In this document: piece after piece, positions 34,706-46,236 of the stretch
How positions within the stretch are numbered: position 1 is the stretch's first letter
Layout: every line of letters starts with the position of its first letter
Source of the DNA: Trichosporon coremiiforme
Lineage: Eukaryota > Basidiomycota > Tremellomycetes > Trichosporonales > Trichosporonaceae
Length of the DNA stretch: 64,000 nucleotides
NCBI GenBank assembly: GCA_039545355.1
Contig: BCJJ01000023.1
Coordinates: 125,362-189,361, forward strand
Direction: 5' to 3'
Program-made: the position numbers and the translations under genes
Notes under the pieces: model-generated
The model's database searches: none
Seen by the model: only the letters and a program-made list of their open reading frames with translations
Told to the model about the DNA's origin: nothing

Positions 34706-37281
34706 CCAGCCTGGCGTTCGTGGTGGGTACTATTGCAGGTCGTGCACGTCCTGGTGACTAGTGGCTGGTCCCGTGCAGACCCGAGACGCGTCGAGGTCGA
34801 CGCGTACAGCTTGCTGAAACGCGACGATCCTTTCCGACACACTATGGGGTTGGGGCCTGCAGGCGATGTAAGCTGCCGATGCGCTAGGGGTTCGGACCCG
34901 CCCGTTGGCAGTCGTGGTCGAGACTGGCTACCTGCCATCCCCCGTAGCCTGGGGAGTGCCTGCGTTCAACGTGGCCAATAGGAGATGTGTCAGGTAAGCA
35001 TGACGAACATAGCTTGGCTGCGAGGTTGGGGAGGGTGAGGAAGGGTCGAGCGTTGTCAGGTCAGTCGTCCTTGCAGCGACGAAGACAGGCGCGTGCATGG
35101 CCGCGTCGACCGATGTGTTGGGCCGCGGCTTGATGAGATAGCGATGCAAAGTGATACGTGTAGCAGAGAGTCGTGAAACCGTCAGTCGTGTCAGTTGCCC
35201 AAACTAAACCTGGGGCGGTGCGTGCCAGTGGCGGTCTTCCTTCCCCAACACCTGCCCTCCCGGGGCCTAGCACTGCACGCCGTATCAATACCAAAGCACG
35301 AGCACACCACATCGGTCCGGGAGTCAACCTTGGATGTCGGTCGCGTCGGCATAGATATCAGTTGTCGCGACGGCGAAAGGTAGGGAGGCAGAGGGTCGAG
35401 CAGTAGTGTGACTACGGATTGAGCGCATTCGGTTTCACGGTGACTTGGCAAGGCGCGTTGCGGGCGATAAGCTCAAGACACGGAGAGTTGAAAGAGTCAG
35501 GCTAGTCAGGTCTGTCAGGTCCGCAAGGAAGGGCATGCGTGCATGTCCGCTGTCCTTAGGGTCCGATGTCCCCTGCTTCCTTCTGCCCTCTTCAGAGCTG
35601 CCATCTTGCTTGTCTGCTTGTCTTCATATCGACCACCAAGACCTGCACAGAGCTCAAGGCTGCAGCAGCCGTTGTATCCTCCCCGAATCCGAGTGCTTAC
35701 CGCGCCATGCCTTCCTCGCTTGAAGTTGAGAGAACAGGCAAAAGGTTGGCGGTCATCTGTGCGTGTGGGGTTCATGACGCAGTCACGTGACACGATATGT
35801 GTGCCTGGCGCGGCGGAAGGAATGAGAGACGTTTCATGTGACAAACCAGGCTCCCTTCCTCTGCTGAGCAGAGGTGGAGGTGTGAAAGGCAGCACAGCAT
35901 CGCGGGAGGGGACGCTGGCGAGAAGCCCCGTCCCTCCTCCTCGTTGGACGTCGTCGTGACGGTCAGCCGACTGCTGACCGCTGCCCGCTGCGGGTGCGAG
36001 ATGTTGGGGGTCGGTGGGTCGGTCCCACCCACTGCATACGGAAGCGACAGTGTGCCGTGGCGGCGAAGCTGTAACGACCCACACACAGCGCCTCCAGCAG
36101 CACCCACTGTGGGCTCGGGTGGTCGATCGTGGCGACGCGTCGGAGTGTATGCTGCGGAGCCGCAGCAGCGGCGTAGTCTTGCCGAACTGCCGAATGTGTT
36201 CACAAGACCAGAGTGGCGAAATACGGAGCGATACGAATGCATCCAGGGAGATGCATAGGGTGTGCGGACCAGCTCTCTGCCGTGGTCTGCCGCAGGAGTT
36301 CTGCCGAAGTGCGCCGTCTACAACACAGCGGTGCAGACTACGGAAGCGGCGCGGGCAGCGCAGACGACTAGGTTGCCCCTGGCGACCACGTGGACAGACA
36401 CCGCCTCGCGCCTTACCCACGCAACCGCCGCCGCCTAATGCGCCGATTAGCAATGACCAGGAAAGGATAGGAATGCCCAATGCGTTTATAGCAATAGCAG
36501 ATTACAAAATGCAAAGCCATTAGACGTTCCTGTCCACTCTATCAGCGCCTCCGGCTCAACCCCAGGCGGCCCAGGATCCAGGACCTCCACAGCGCAGGCT
36601 CAGCTGAGCTTAGGTACTCCAGTCTCCACTGTGCTCACCAAGAAGCCTCACAGCTCACCGCTACGCTCCCTCACCAGCGCACGCTGTCATCCTCCAACAC
36701 TATCACGACCGCCGACGCAACGCAACTTTCACTCACCCCTTTACCACCGGACACTCCCTTCCACCACTTCCACAACTACCCGCTCTTCATTGTCCATTCA
36801 CCCCACACCACCCCGACTTCTTACCACACCCCGGCTCCGCCATTACGACTCTTCACGACACACGACACACACGCTCCCGAACACCCACCCAGCCGTGACT
36901 TCTGACCAGGCCCAACCGAAACCCAGTCGCCCCAGGTCTAGGTCTAAAGGCAGCAAAGTCACGTCGGGCACGTAGCAGCCGGCACCGCCATCTCAGTCCG
37001 TCTGACCCGCCCGACCCGTCTGCTGAGCCTGCTTCGTTCGCCTCCGCTTCGTTAGCATCGCCTTGGCCCACCCGGTCCACGCCCGCACGACGCACGACGC
37101 GCGATCGTCACGAGCGTGCTCAAGCTCGAGCTCCCGCTCTCGGCCAAGACCAGATCCAGCTTCTTCTCTGTCAACTGCTTCTCCTGGTTTGACTGGTACG
37201 ACTAGCCCGACTGGCGCCTCTGACTCGACTGGCTTCTCTGGCAAGATCACCGACAGTGCTCGTGCTACAGCCTCCACCACG

Positions 37282-40200
37282 ATGAAGAAGCTCTTTAACC
37301 GCTCGACAAAGTTGTCGGAGCAGGAGCGCGACAGCTCCATCACTCCAATGTCGTCGTCGCACCAGCGCTCGTCCGGCATCATGCAGGGCCACGACTTACA
37401 CAAGCGCCGCCACCAGAGCGCAACTGTGACGCCCTTCCCGCTCGACGCAGGCCGCGCGAACGGCGGATCACGGCCGCCGTCTCACCCGAACCCGACTCCG
37501 GCTGGACAGATGCAGGTCCAGCCCCAGATCGTCCCCCAGCCCGTGAATGCCGCGATGATGCAGAAGCCGGTTCCGCCTCCACCTAGCGGCGCCGCACTGG
37601 CTTCCTCAACGCCGCCTCCGAGACCGCCGCGAGACAGCGCACGCGGTGCACCGGTCGCACCAGGGCAGCCCGACTACCAACAGATGGAGGAGGAGGCGGT
37701 CTCAGCTCCGTTCAGGCGAGAAGGAGGCAACGATCGGACGAGCATGGTGAACCCTCGATCGAGATCGGGGACAGGTGGAACAGGTTCGAGTTATGCTATG
37801 CCGACGCCCGAACCCAGATCCCCAGGCATGCCGGGCCCCGGACGCTCGCCTAACGACCCTCCCATTGCGCAGATGTACGCCAGACCGGACATGGCCATGC
37901 CCCAGGCGGCACCCACGCAAACCGCACAGCCCGCGTTCTTTCTGCCGCCCGGTGCGGGACCGCCGTCGCCCCAGTTCCGCCCCGCAACTCGCCCCTCAAC
38001 TCCCCCGACCTCTGGCCGCTTCTCCCATTCTCATCAAGGCAGCATTCCGAGCCTGCACAACGTCGCTTCCAACCTCCCACCACACATCGCCGCCTCGAGT
38101 TACGAAGGCCCCGACGGCTACTCCAGCGCGCGAAGTCGAGGATACAGCGCCTCGTCTCAATCAGGGCGGGGATCCGACCAGGAAGGGTCCGTCCACCCCA
38201 GCCCCCAGGTGGTCAACATGTTGGGAGGGAAGGGTGGCCAAGGCCAATCGCCTCTGAACCGATCACCGTTAGCTAACAACTTCAACTCGACCAGCGCAAA
38301 CAACGGCGACGAAGAGCCGCTCCGACCGAGGTCAAGACGAGAATTGAACACTTCCGGCATCCGCAGCTCGATGCCTTCGATCATGGGCGGTGGAGGTAAT
38401 CACCACAACGCCCCAGAGTCAAACCGCATGGAGAACCTCGATGTGAGACACGACGGCAAGCACGATTCGAGACTCTTCTTCTCATCCTCCGGCTCCCACA
38501 AGGACAAGGACGACAAGGACAAGGAGAAGAAGAAAGGCTTTTGGAGCGGGTGGAGTGATCGAAAGTACAATAAGCTCTCGAAGCACCAGTCCAACCCCGC
38601 GCAGCTCCGGCCAGAAGACGATGGCGCCTCGAGTCTGGGGCATGGCCAGCCTGACCCCATCGACACTTACTCTTCCCACGGCCATGGTCAATACGTTGTC
38701 AGCTCTAACGGTATGACACCGACAGTCACGACCCCCCCCGTGCATCTCGACAAGGACTTGCCCGTCGTCATGCCTGGTTCTGTGGAGGACAGGCCCAGCG
38801 CAGAGCGCTACCGCGGCGACGCTGACATCTCGACTGCTGGGGGACACGCCAGCTCACTTGGGCACGGTGGCATCGATGTCACGCCCAAGCACACGTCGCG
38901 CTCCCGATCGGCTTCGAACGCAGTGTCCACTGAGGTTTTGTCTTCCCCGCGAGAGACCGGGCCTGACCGCCCGCGCAAGGACGGCGATCGGAACCGTAGT
39001 CGAGATCGCACAGCCGATCGCCTGCAAAGGAACCCCGCAGGGGACGAGGACATCTATCAGCTAATCAGTATGTTCATCTTTTCTCCCGTCGCTAACCATC
39101 TTCAGGGCATCTCTGTTCGCGCCGCGAAACGACGCAGAATGCCGTCCTCGAGCTCTGCGAGAAGATCAACCTGTCCGAGAACCCCGACGCTGCCAGCAAG
39201 GATGCTGCTCGCGGTTTGCGCAAGGTGTTCAAGCACGGCACCGACCCGGAGCGCCGCATGGCCACTCGTCTGTGGTGGTTGACGATGCGGAATGTCAAGG
39301 CACGGCCATACCACCGTGAGTTGGATGTGTCCTGGATTTAACTGACCGCAGACTTCGCAACGTGCCGCAAGTTCATGGCTGCCATAGAGCCTATCGTCAC
39401 GAACAAGCTCGATCCCCCGCCGTCGCAGGCGACTCTGCGATGGGCGATCGACGTTCTCGCCGGTCTTACATACGCATACCACGCCGAACGCGGTTGCGAA
39501 GGCCTGCAGGACCTGTGGAAGAAGATCAAGCTGCCGGGGGACCTGGACATCGGACGGCCTCTACCCGACGACTTCCTTCTGTATTCGCCCAGTTCGCTAC
39601 CGCCCAACCCGTCGGATGCTGCTAGTATCAACACGACGACCGCGACCGTCAGGACGAATAGAACCCCGAAGGACAAGCGGGACAAGATGCGGAGGAAGCG
39701 GGACAAGGATGGCAAGGAAGCGAAGGACTCCGCCAAGGACCGGAGCAAGCCGCGCGACCGGCCCAAGTACCAGGTCGCACCGAGCCACGAGGACGACATC
39801 CAGAAGCTCATCGTCGAGGCATCCGAGGGCAAGGAGAACGCGCGCATTTTGTCCGAGGCGCTCGTGTACACTGCGCCATCCGAATTCGACGACAAAATCA
39901 TTTTGCAGGAGTACCACTCGCGGTGCCAGCAGTCGTTCACCTCGCTCAGCTCGCAGATGGACTGGGCGCAGTCAGAGGCTGCCAAGTCGCGCCGCGTTGC
40001 AGACTCCATCGAGCTGCAGGAGGCGACCAACATGGCCACGCCGGAGGAGAGCGCGCTCGACGTGCTTCTTGAGGCGCACGGCAAGCTCTCAGACGCTATG
40101 GAGCAGTACGACGAGCTCGCGCGTTCGGCCGCATACGAGAAAGAAGTTCGCGCTGTCGAGGAGATCAGCAAGAAGGACACGCGCATGGACCGGCGGCAGA

Positions 40201-41271
40201 AGGACATGCTCATGGTGAACGAGACGATGCGCGCCGAGGGCTCGGCCGCGTCCCGCTCGGCCTCGCCCGGGCAGTATATGGACGCCGACGCGAGGCTGTC
40301 GCACGACCAGCGCCGCTCCCACGAGCAGATGCGTGCTTCTTTCGAGAAGATGCGGATACCGCAGGACCACTCGGTTGCACTGTCCCCTCTCCCGATCACC
40401 ATGCCCGTCGCTCCGTCCGCGCCCATGTCACCAGTGTACACTGGTGCTGGCACGCCTGCGAGTGCGCAGAGTCTGGGCACCGTTCCAGGAGTCGCCAGTG
40501 GTCTTGCTGCAGGTGTTGCCGTCGGCGCCACCACCGGAGCAGGTATCAGTGTCATGACGAATGGATTCCAGACCGATAGATCCTCGACGCCGTCGCCAGA
40601 GGATCATCCGCTGCCACAACCACCCCTCCGCCCGGCCATGGCTGGGCAGCGCGCGCCCAGCCCGGTTGGCAACAAGCAGCCGGCCGCTCGGCGCATGGGT
40701 GGCCCGCGCCCGCTGCCCTTGCCCAATGCGTTCCGTAGCCACAACTCGCCGGCGAGCCTGCACGCCGCCTCCGACATCCATGCGTCCAGCACTGAAGGAC
40801 CCAACGGCACAGAGAACGGCACGCCCGCACCCGAGTCGAGCGCCGAGGAGATTGACGACGATGTCCCACCCAAGATGCCATCTCGCAAGGCGCTCGGAAA
40901 ACGCAGGGCTGACCCTGACAGTGAGTATAGCGAGCGAGCGCAAGTGAAGCGAACGCAACGAGTGCAAGGACAACTCTTCCTTGCTTAAAGAGCGTCTCTG
41001 CACCCTTACTCTTCGCTCGTCATCGACGCTTTTTCTTCTTGAATCGTCGAACTCAAGCTGACATACAGACGACTTTGACCCCGACAGCCTGTTCACCGGG
41101 CGCACGAAACCGCCGGCGGACAATGCGAGCGAGATCAGCGTTTCGCTCGACGACATCTATGCCGCCAAGCCGATCAAGTATGCGTACGACGCCTACGCCG
41201 AGCGCCTTGCGCTCGAGCGCGACGAGCAGGCCAAGGCGGCCGCGGCGGCTGCCCCAGTTCCCGCGCGATAG
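37282..41271 (+). CDS. VHS-GAT domain endosomal/Golgi trafficking adaptor, Lsb5-like
   Basis: Exons 37282-39067, 39106-39315, 39352-40920 and 41069-41271 encode 1,255 residues; all junctions keep frame and acceptors follow CTAAC or CTGAC. The first ~590 residues are Pro/Ser/Gln-rich and disordered. A VHS domain spans about 590-740 (IYQLIRHLCSRRETT ... NLSENPDAASKDAARGLRKV ... RLWWLTMRN) and crosses two introns. A helical region at about 825-935 (ILSEALVYTAP ... YHSRCQQSFTSLSSQMDW ... LLEAHGKLSDAMEQYDELAR) resembles a GAT domain, which binds ubiquitin or Arf GTPases. VHS-GAT proteins sort ubiquitinated cargo. A late VHS behind a long disordered N terminus is unusual, since it is normally N-terminal. 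The reading frame stays open back to 37063, but no earlier ATG is present. Confidence 0.78.
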
Positions 41272-41676
41272 TCGCGACCCCCATAATGATTACGGTGGAG
41301 AGGGCGAGCCGCAAACACCTCCCCAATGTCAAGACACAGAGGCACTCGCGTTGCTTTGGATCCTACTCCATATCATGCACCTAATACCGACCCCTCCGTC
41401 TATATTCACCTGCATATGTCACGGTCAGAAAGTACTATCGCAGCATCTTGTACCATCCGTCTAGGCCCCTGGGTTGCTTTAGTTCCTTCGCAATGTAAAC
41501 AGTTAAACCCGTCCGGACTTGTTGCATCGTTCGGCAGGATGTCTTCCCTCGTGTGTCAGCCAAACTCGGAAGATGCGGGGCACCGCTGTCCGCGTCACAA
41601 CCGTCCTTCCCTCCACTAACGGCTGCGTCTTGAGATCGCTCATCCACCCACCGACAAACTAATCGACAGTAGGACC
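41272..41676. promoter_or_regulatory. Intergenic region with the EMC1 promoter
   Basis: About 400 bp between tandem genes. No further ORF. It must hold the terminator of the VHS-GAT gene and the promoter of EMC1; GACAGTAGGACC precedes the EMC1 ATG. Confidence 0.5.
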
Positions 41677-44600
41677 ATGCGAGGTCCATTCGCAGTGCTC
41701 TTATCACCGCTACTGGCGCTGTTGGCGCTGCTCTCGGCCGTCAGCGCCCTGCAGGAGAATCTTGCGGGCATCGTCGACTGGCACCGCGCCCTGATCGGCA
41801 CACCACTTGCGAGCGCGCCGCCGCATTTCGTCGACATTGACGGACACCGCGCAGTCGTCGCCGTCACGGACAAGAAGGTGCTGGCTGTGCTTGAGGAGAA
41901 CACGGGTGACGTGCGATGGCGACAGAGCGTAGACACCCCGTTCCAGTACTGGGTGCAGGACGATGGTGAGTACCTTCTTCCTTCTGCGTTCTTGCGTGAA
42001 GTGCTACCTTCCCTGCCTTCCCTGCACACGTCTCTTTGCTTTCAGACAATAGTGTTTGCGCTTGGTTCTCTTGCTAACCGCTTGCAGGCGTCTTGCTGCT
42101 TACGCAGGCCGGACTGAACCTCTACGACCTGTCGACGGGCGCACTCCTCTGGAACAACCCGGTCAGCGTCAAGAACGAGCCGTCGTCGAAGTATGGATGG
42201 GATGTCGCGCTCGCGGACGACTACCTCATGCTCCTGACTGACGGGGCGCGCCTCACGAAGATCGACCGCAAGACGGGCACCCAGCAGTGGACGATGGTGT
42301 GGCCCGAGACTGGGTAAGCACCGAGACCAACTGTCTCCGCTTCACAGTTGAAGCTGACAACAGCGCGAACCGGTTCAAGAACATCATGATCAAGGACGAC
42401 AAGGTCGTCGTGCTCGACATCACGACGGCATACGTGCGCTCGACGCTGTCGTTCATCACCCTCGACCTCAAGACGATGAGTTTCTCAGACTTCACCCAGA
42501 TCGGGGGCACGCTCGAGACGGACGGCAGCGAAGCGTTCCTCGTGCGCACCATCGACGGCGAGGTCGCCGCCGTCTGGACCGAGCGCGGCAAGGTGCACTC
42601 ATCCGTTCTGCAGCCGGCCAAGGGCACGGTCGGCGCCGTGCGCGAGCGCGCCGCAGGCATGGGCACGAAGTACACTGGCCTCGTTGACGTCGGCTTCCGC
42701 TCGAACGGATTCATGCTCGGCACCCTGGAGAACGACAAGGTGCAGGTCTTCGTCGTTGACTCTCGTGGCGCGCGCGTTGTCAACGAGTTCCCCGGGTCTG
42801 TCGGTGCCGCCGCTCCCGTTTACTCTGGCAGCCGCTCCGGCGACGAGTTCCAGTTCGCGTATGTCTTCTACTCGTTCGTCACCAAGGCGACGCAGGTGCA
42901 GACGTTCCGCCTCAACGCCGAGGGCGTCGAACAGTCCCGCTCCGACGTCGAGGTGCCGTTCGACATGAGCTCGCACGGTGTCATCATCAGCGTCGCCCTC
43001 TCCCCGGAGCTGAACGAGCAGGGCGAGCCAACTCTGCTCCTGTCCTCATCCACGGGAGCCATCCAGCTTGTCCCGCCCAAGACCGTGGCGTGGACGCGTG
43101 AGGAGGGTCTCGCTGACCTCGCCGCTGCGCAGTTCGTCGACCTTGGCGAGCCGGCGACGGAGGAAACGCTCGAGACGCTTGCGGACGAAGGCTTCCCTGC
43201 GCGCATCGTGCGCCACATCGGTCTCTTGAAGGAAGCGCCCGGCTACATGCTGCGCTTCATCCAGCGCCTCACGTCCACCGAGATTGTGGTGCGGACGCCT
43301 CCCCTCCAGCTTGGTCACCTGAACCGAGACGAGTTCGGTCTGCAGAAGCTCATCGTCGCGGTCACGAAGGGCGGCAAGGTGTTTGCGCTCGACAGCGCCA
43401 ACGGTAACACGCTCTGGACGCGCAACCTCGGCTTCTTCACCAAGGACGGCCCGGAGCTCGACGTGCTCTGGGTCGGGCAGACGCGCAACGTATCCGAGAC
43501 TGGTAACCCGCAGCTCGCCGTCGTCGCCACGCGGACGAAGAATGGCTACAGCCTCACGCTCGGCTACCACATTGACGCGTTCACAGGCGAGGTCGCCGGC
43601 GACGTGAACGAGTTCAACATCCCGAGCGGCAAGTTCCTTTGCGTTGGACGCGCCAAGTCTGTCTTCGTTACGCCTTTCATCAACTGCTGCACGCGCAACC
43701 GCGTCCTCGGCATTGTGGACACGGACGACGTCCTCTCCATCTTCCCCAAGTGCAAGAAGGTCGCGAACGCGCTCGAGGCGCAGGCTGGCGAGATGTTCTG
43801 GACGCAGCACAACGAGAAGCACGGCACAACGACGCTTCGCGGCTTCGCGCCCGGACTCCAGGGCGACAACCAGACCTTCATGACGCAGGAGGTGTGGACG
43901 CGCGCATTCTCGAACCAGGCCGTGCTCGACATTGCGCCCCTGACGCCGAGCGAGACCGCGAGCTTCGGCCGCGCCCTCGGCGACAAGTCTGTGCTGTACA
44001 AGTACATGAACCCGCACTTGACTGTCGTGACCTCCGTCACTGAGAGCGAGGACAAGGTCGCCAACGGTCACGTCTACGTCATCGACACTGTCACTGGTTC
44101 TACCATTCACGAGGTCCTCGTCCCGAGCGTGCAGGACCGCCAGCTCGAGGCCGCCATGGTTGAGAACTGGCTTGTATATGCGTGGCTCGAGGCTGGCGGC
44201 GCGTCGGGTGGCTGGCGCCTGGGTTCCGTGGAGCTGTACGAGGAGGCACCGACGAACTCGTCGGCCGGCCGCTCCTCGCTCGCCACCACTCCGCGCATCC
44301 GCGCCCAAACCCGGACTTTCATCCTGCAGACGGCCGTTCGCGGTCTTGGCTTCACGACTTCGACCTACGGCGTAACGGCCAAGGACCTCGTCTTCATCAC
44401 CTCCGCCGGCCAGGTGGCGTACATGCCCCGCCGCCTTCTCGACCCTCGTCGCCCGGAAGGCAAGCCGACCAAGGCGGAACAAGAGGAGATGCTGATTCCC
44501 TACGACTCGCTCCTTCCCACTGGCGGCAGCTCCATCCTGTCCCACGTGTACCCCGTTCTCGGGCTCGAGCACCTCGTCCCCGCCCCAAGTCTGCTGGAGA

Positions 44601-44797
44601 GCTCGGGCTTGCTCCTCGCATACGGTACCGATTTGTTCTGCACCCGCGCGCTCCAGCCGAGCGGCACGTTCGACATCCTCGGACAGGGATTCAACAAGCT
44701 CCAGCTGCTCGTTACGCTCGCGGCGCTCGGTGTTGGAGTTGCGGTCGCCCGCCCTGCGGTTGCGAGGAAGAATCTGAAGGAGAAGTGGTTCAACTGA
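41677..44797 (+). CDS. EMC1: ER membrane protein complex subunit 1
   Basis: Exons 41677-41965, 42088-42313 and 42364-44797 encode 982 residues, the normal family length. A signal peptide is clear (MRGPFAVLLSPLLALLALLS). The luminal part has PQQ-like beta-propeller repeats (for example KVLAVLEENTGDVRWRQ and KVFALDSANGNTLWTRNLGF), followed by the conserved EMC1 C-terminal domain, one transmembrane helix (LVTLAALGVGVAVARPAV) and a short Lys-rich cytosolic tail. EMC1 is the largest subunit of the complex that inserts tail-anchored and polytopic proteins into the ER membrane. Introns end in CTAACCGCTTGCAG and CTGACAACAG. It is convergent with CET1, with 168 bp between the stops. Confidence 0.92.
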
Positions 44798-44965
44798 GCG
44801 CGCCGGCGAGCGGACAATAGCCCGCGAGTTGGCTGCTTAGCAGTGTCGTAGTTTAGACAGACGATAGTATGAAGAAAATGCATAGACGTGGGTTTCTCCT
44901 CTGCACCCGAGGACATCTAATCCTCACTCTACTCTCATCTCCACTTGGTACAGCTACGCGCTCGC

Positions 44966-46141
44966 TCAGACGTTACGGATGATCAACCGCGCCGTATCCA
45001 GCACACTCTGGAGCACCTCGTCGAACACGTTCGGCTCGCCCCTCTCCTCCTTCTCGCCCTCGGCGATAAGTCCAGGGGCGTCCAGAACCTCAATCTCGAG
45101 CTCATAGCTGAGCGCGGGCTGCTTGCTCCCCTGCCGTGTCGTGACGACAGTGAGGTCCACACGACATGTGTCTGCGCGATAAACAGCCCTATCCTTCTCG
45201 CGCACATTCACAGGCTGAGACGCAGGCTCAAAACTGACTGGCGTTTCCGTACTGAGGCTGACGCGCCAGTCGAAGCATTCTCCGGGCGAGTACACGTTCA
45301 GATCCGCGAGTCTTGTCTTCACTATCGTGCCGACCACATTGCCCTGTCGATCCGTGCTGACCCGGACTTTGTCGTTGTGTCCCCCGTGGTGTCCGATGCT
45401 CTCGAGCAGGCCTGGAGGAGGCGGGTAAAGGGAATCTACGTGCTGCTCGCGCGAGAAACGGACGGCGCCCCGGGAATCCTGGACTGCGCTGTTCAGGAGA
45501 TTGTTGATCGAGGCGTGCTGCTGTTTTGACATTGTTGAGGAGAACGTCGAGGGATAGTCGGGCGGAAGGAGCGTTTCGCTCAGTGCTGGGAGACGGACTC
45601 GGCGCTTATCCGCTGTCATCGTTAGCTATCGGCAAAACTACAGCAGCTAATGGCCCAACAGGGCTCTTGACTTACGTCCTGGATTACACACAGTGCCCAA
45701 CTTCACCTCGATTTCGAGGTTTGGCTTGCCCTTGCCGAAGCGCATGATGAAGTCGCCCACGACGCGCGTGACCTCGTTCCTTGGCGCAATGCCAAAGATA
45801 CTCGGGCTAATGCCCGATGCCGGTGCGGGCGGTGAGGGTTCCGATGCGCCGTGATTAGCTCGAGAGCCCGGCGGCGGGGTCGGCTCGGCATGCCGCCCAT
45901 CAACTTCGGGCGTGTGCTCTTCTCTCCGCCGCTTCTTGGACGGGCCGCCGTCCTGCTCGTTGTCGCTCATGCTGGGAGTGTCGGAGTACTTTGGGTACTC
46001 TGGCGGATGGACGCGCTCGTGGACGGGCACGTAGGACATGTGGTTGTGGCTTGGGCGATGATGAAATGCGGCAGTGGGATGGTGGAGGTCGTCATGTCTT
46101 GTTATCTGATTGCTTCCGCTGCACCAGCGATCAATGGCCAT
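44966..46141 (-). CDS. CET1: mRNA 5'-triphosphatase, beta subunit of the capping enzyme
   Basis: Exons 46141-45676 and 45612-44966 are joined over a 63-nt intron (GTAAGT ... CTAACGATGACAG), giving 370 residues. It is a member of the triphosphate tunnel metalloenzyme fold. The two metal-binding glutamate strands are visible as PNLEIEVKLGT near residue 145 and YELEIEVLDA near 330. Basic and acidic tunnel strands lie between them (AVRFSREQHVD, DKVRVSTDRQGN, FDWRVSLSTETPV, CRVDLTVVTT). The enzyme removes the gamma phosphate of nascent pre-mRNA before guanylyl transfer, a fungal fold different from the animal one. The N terminus is Pro/Glu-rich. Start codons at 46039 and 45970 (AGCATGAG, better context) are plausible alternatives; the first 34 residues from 46141 are His-rich and look less coding. 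Confidence 0.88.
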
Positions 46142-46236
46142 GACTGAATACCGTCTACCAGCGCGATCAGTTGTTGATGCTACGTAATGCTGCAGACCTA
46201 TACATACACACTATACGCTACGCGCTATGCTTTTAT

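Larger units (their letters stand above)
29123..37281. other. Eight-kilobase gene-poor interval
   Basis: No ORF here has the G/C-third-position bias of the genes on either side, apart from a 50-codon micro-ORF at 32938-33090. Short direct repeats occur (29496-29550, 29637-29660, 34557-34705). The rightmost 650 bp (about 36630-37000) are CA/CT-rich and look like the promoter and leader of the VHS-domain gene. Scattered donor-like GTGAGT and GTAAGC words do not assemble into a protein. A non-coding transcript or old decayed sequence cannot be excluded. Confidence 0.5.

Noticed and set aside
34150..35010. Multi-exon gene suggested by several GTGAGT/GTAAGC words
   Set aside because: No joins produce a frame with gene-like codon use, and the CTRAC-AG acceptors are missing.
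29123..37281. Intact transposon or retroelement
   Set aside because: No transposase or reverse-transcriptase motif, no long terminal or inverted repeats found by eye; only short diverged duplications.
43046..44572. 508-codon minus-strand ORF opposite EMC1
   Set aside because: Mirror of a G/C-third-position-biased gene; Arg/Ala/Glu-rich with no motif, while the plus strand is a clear EMC1.
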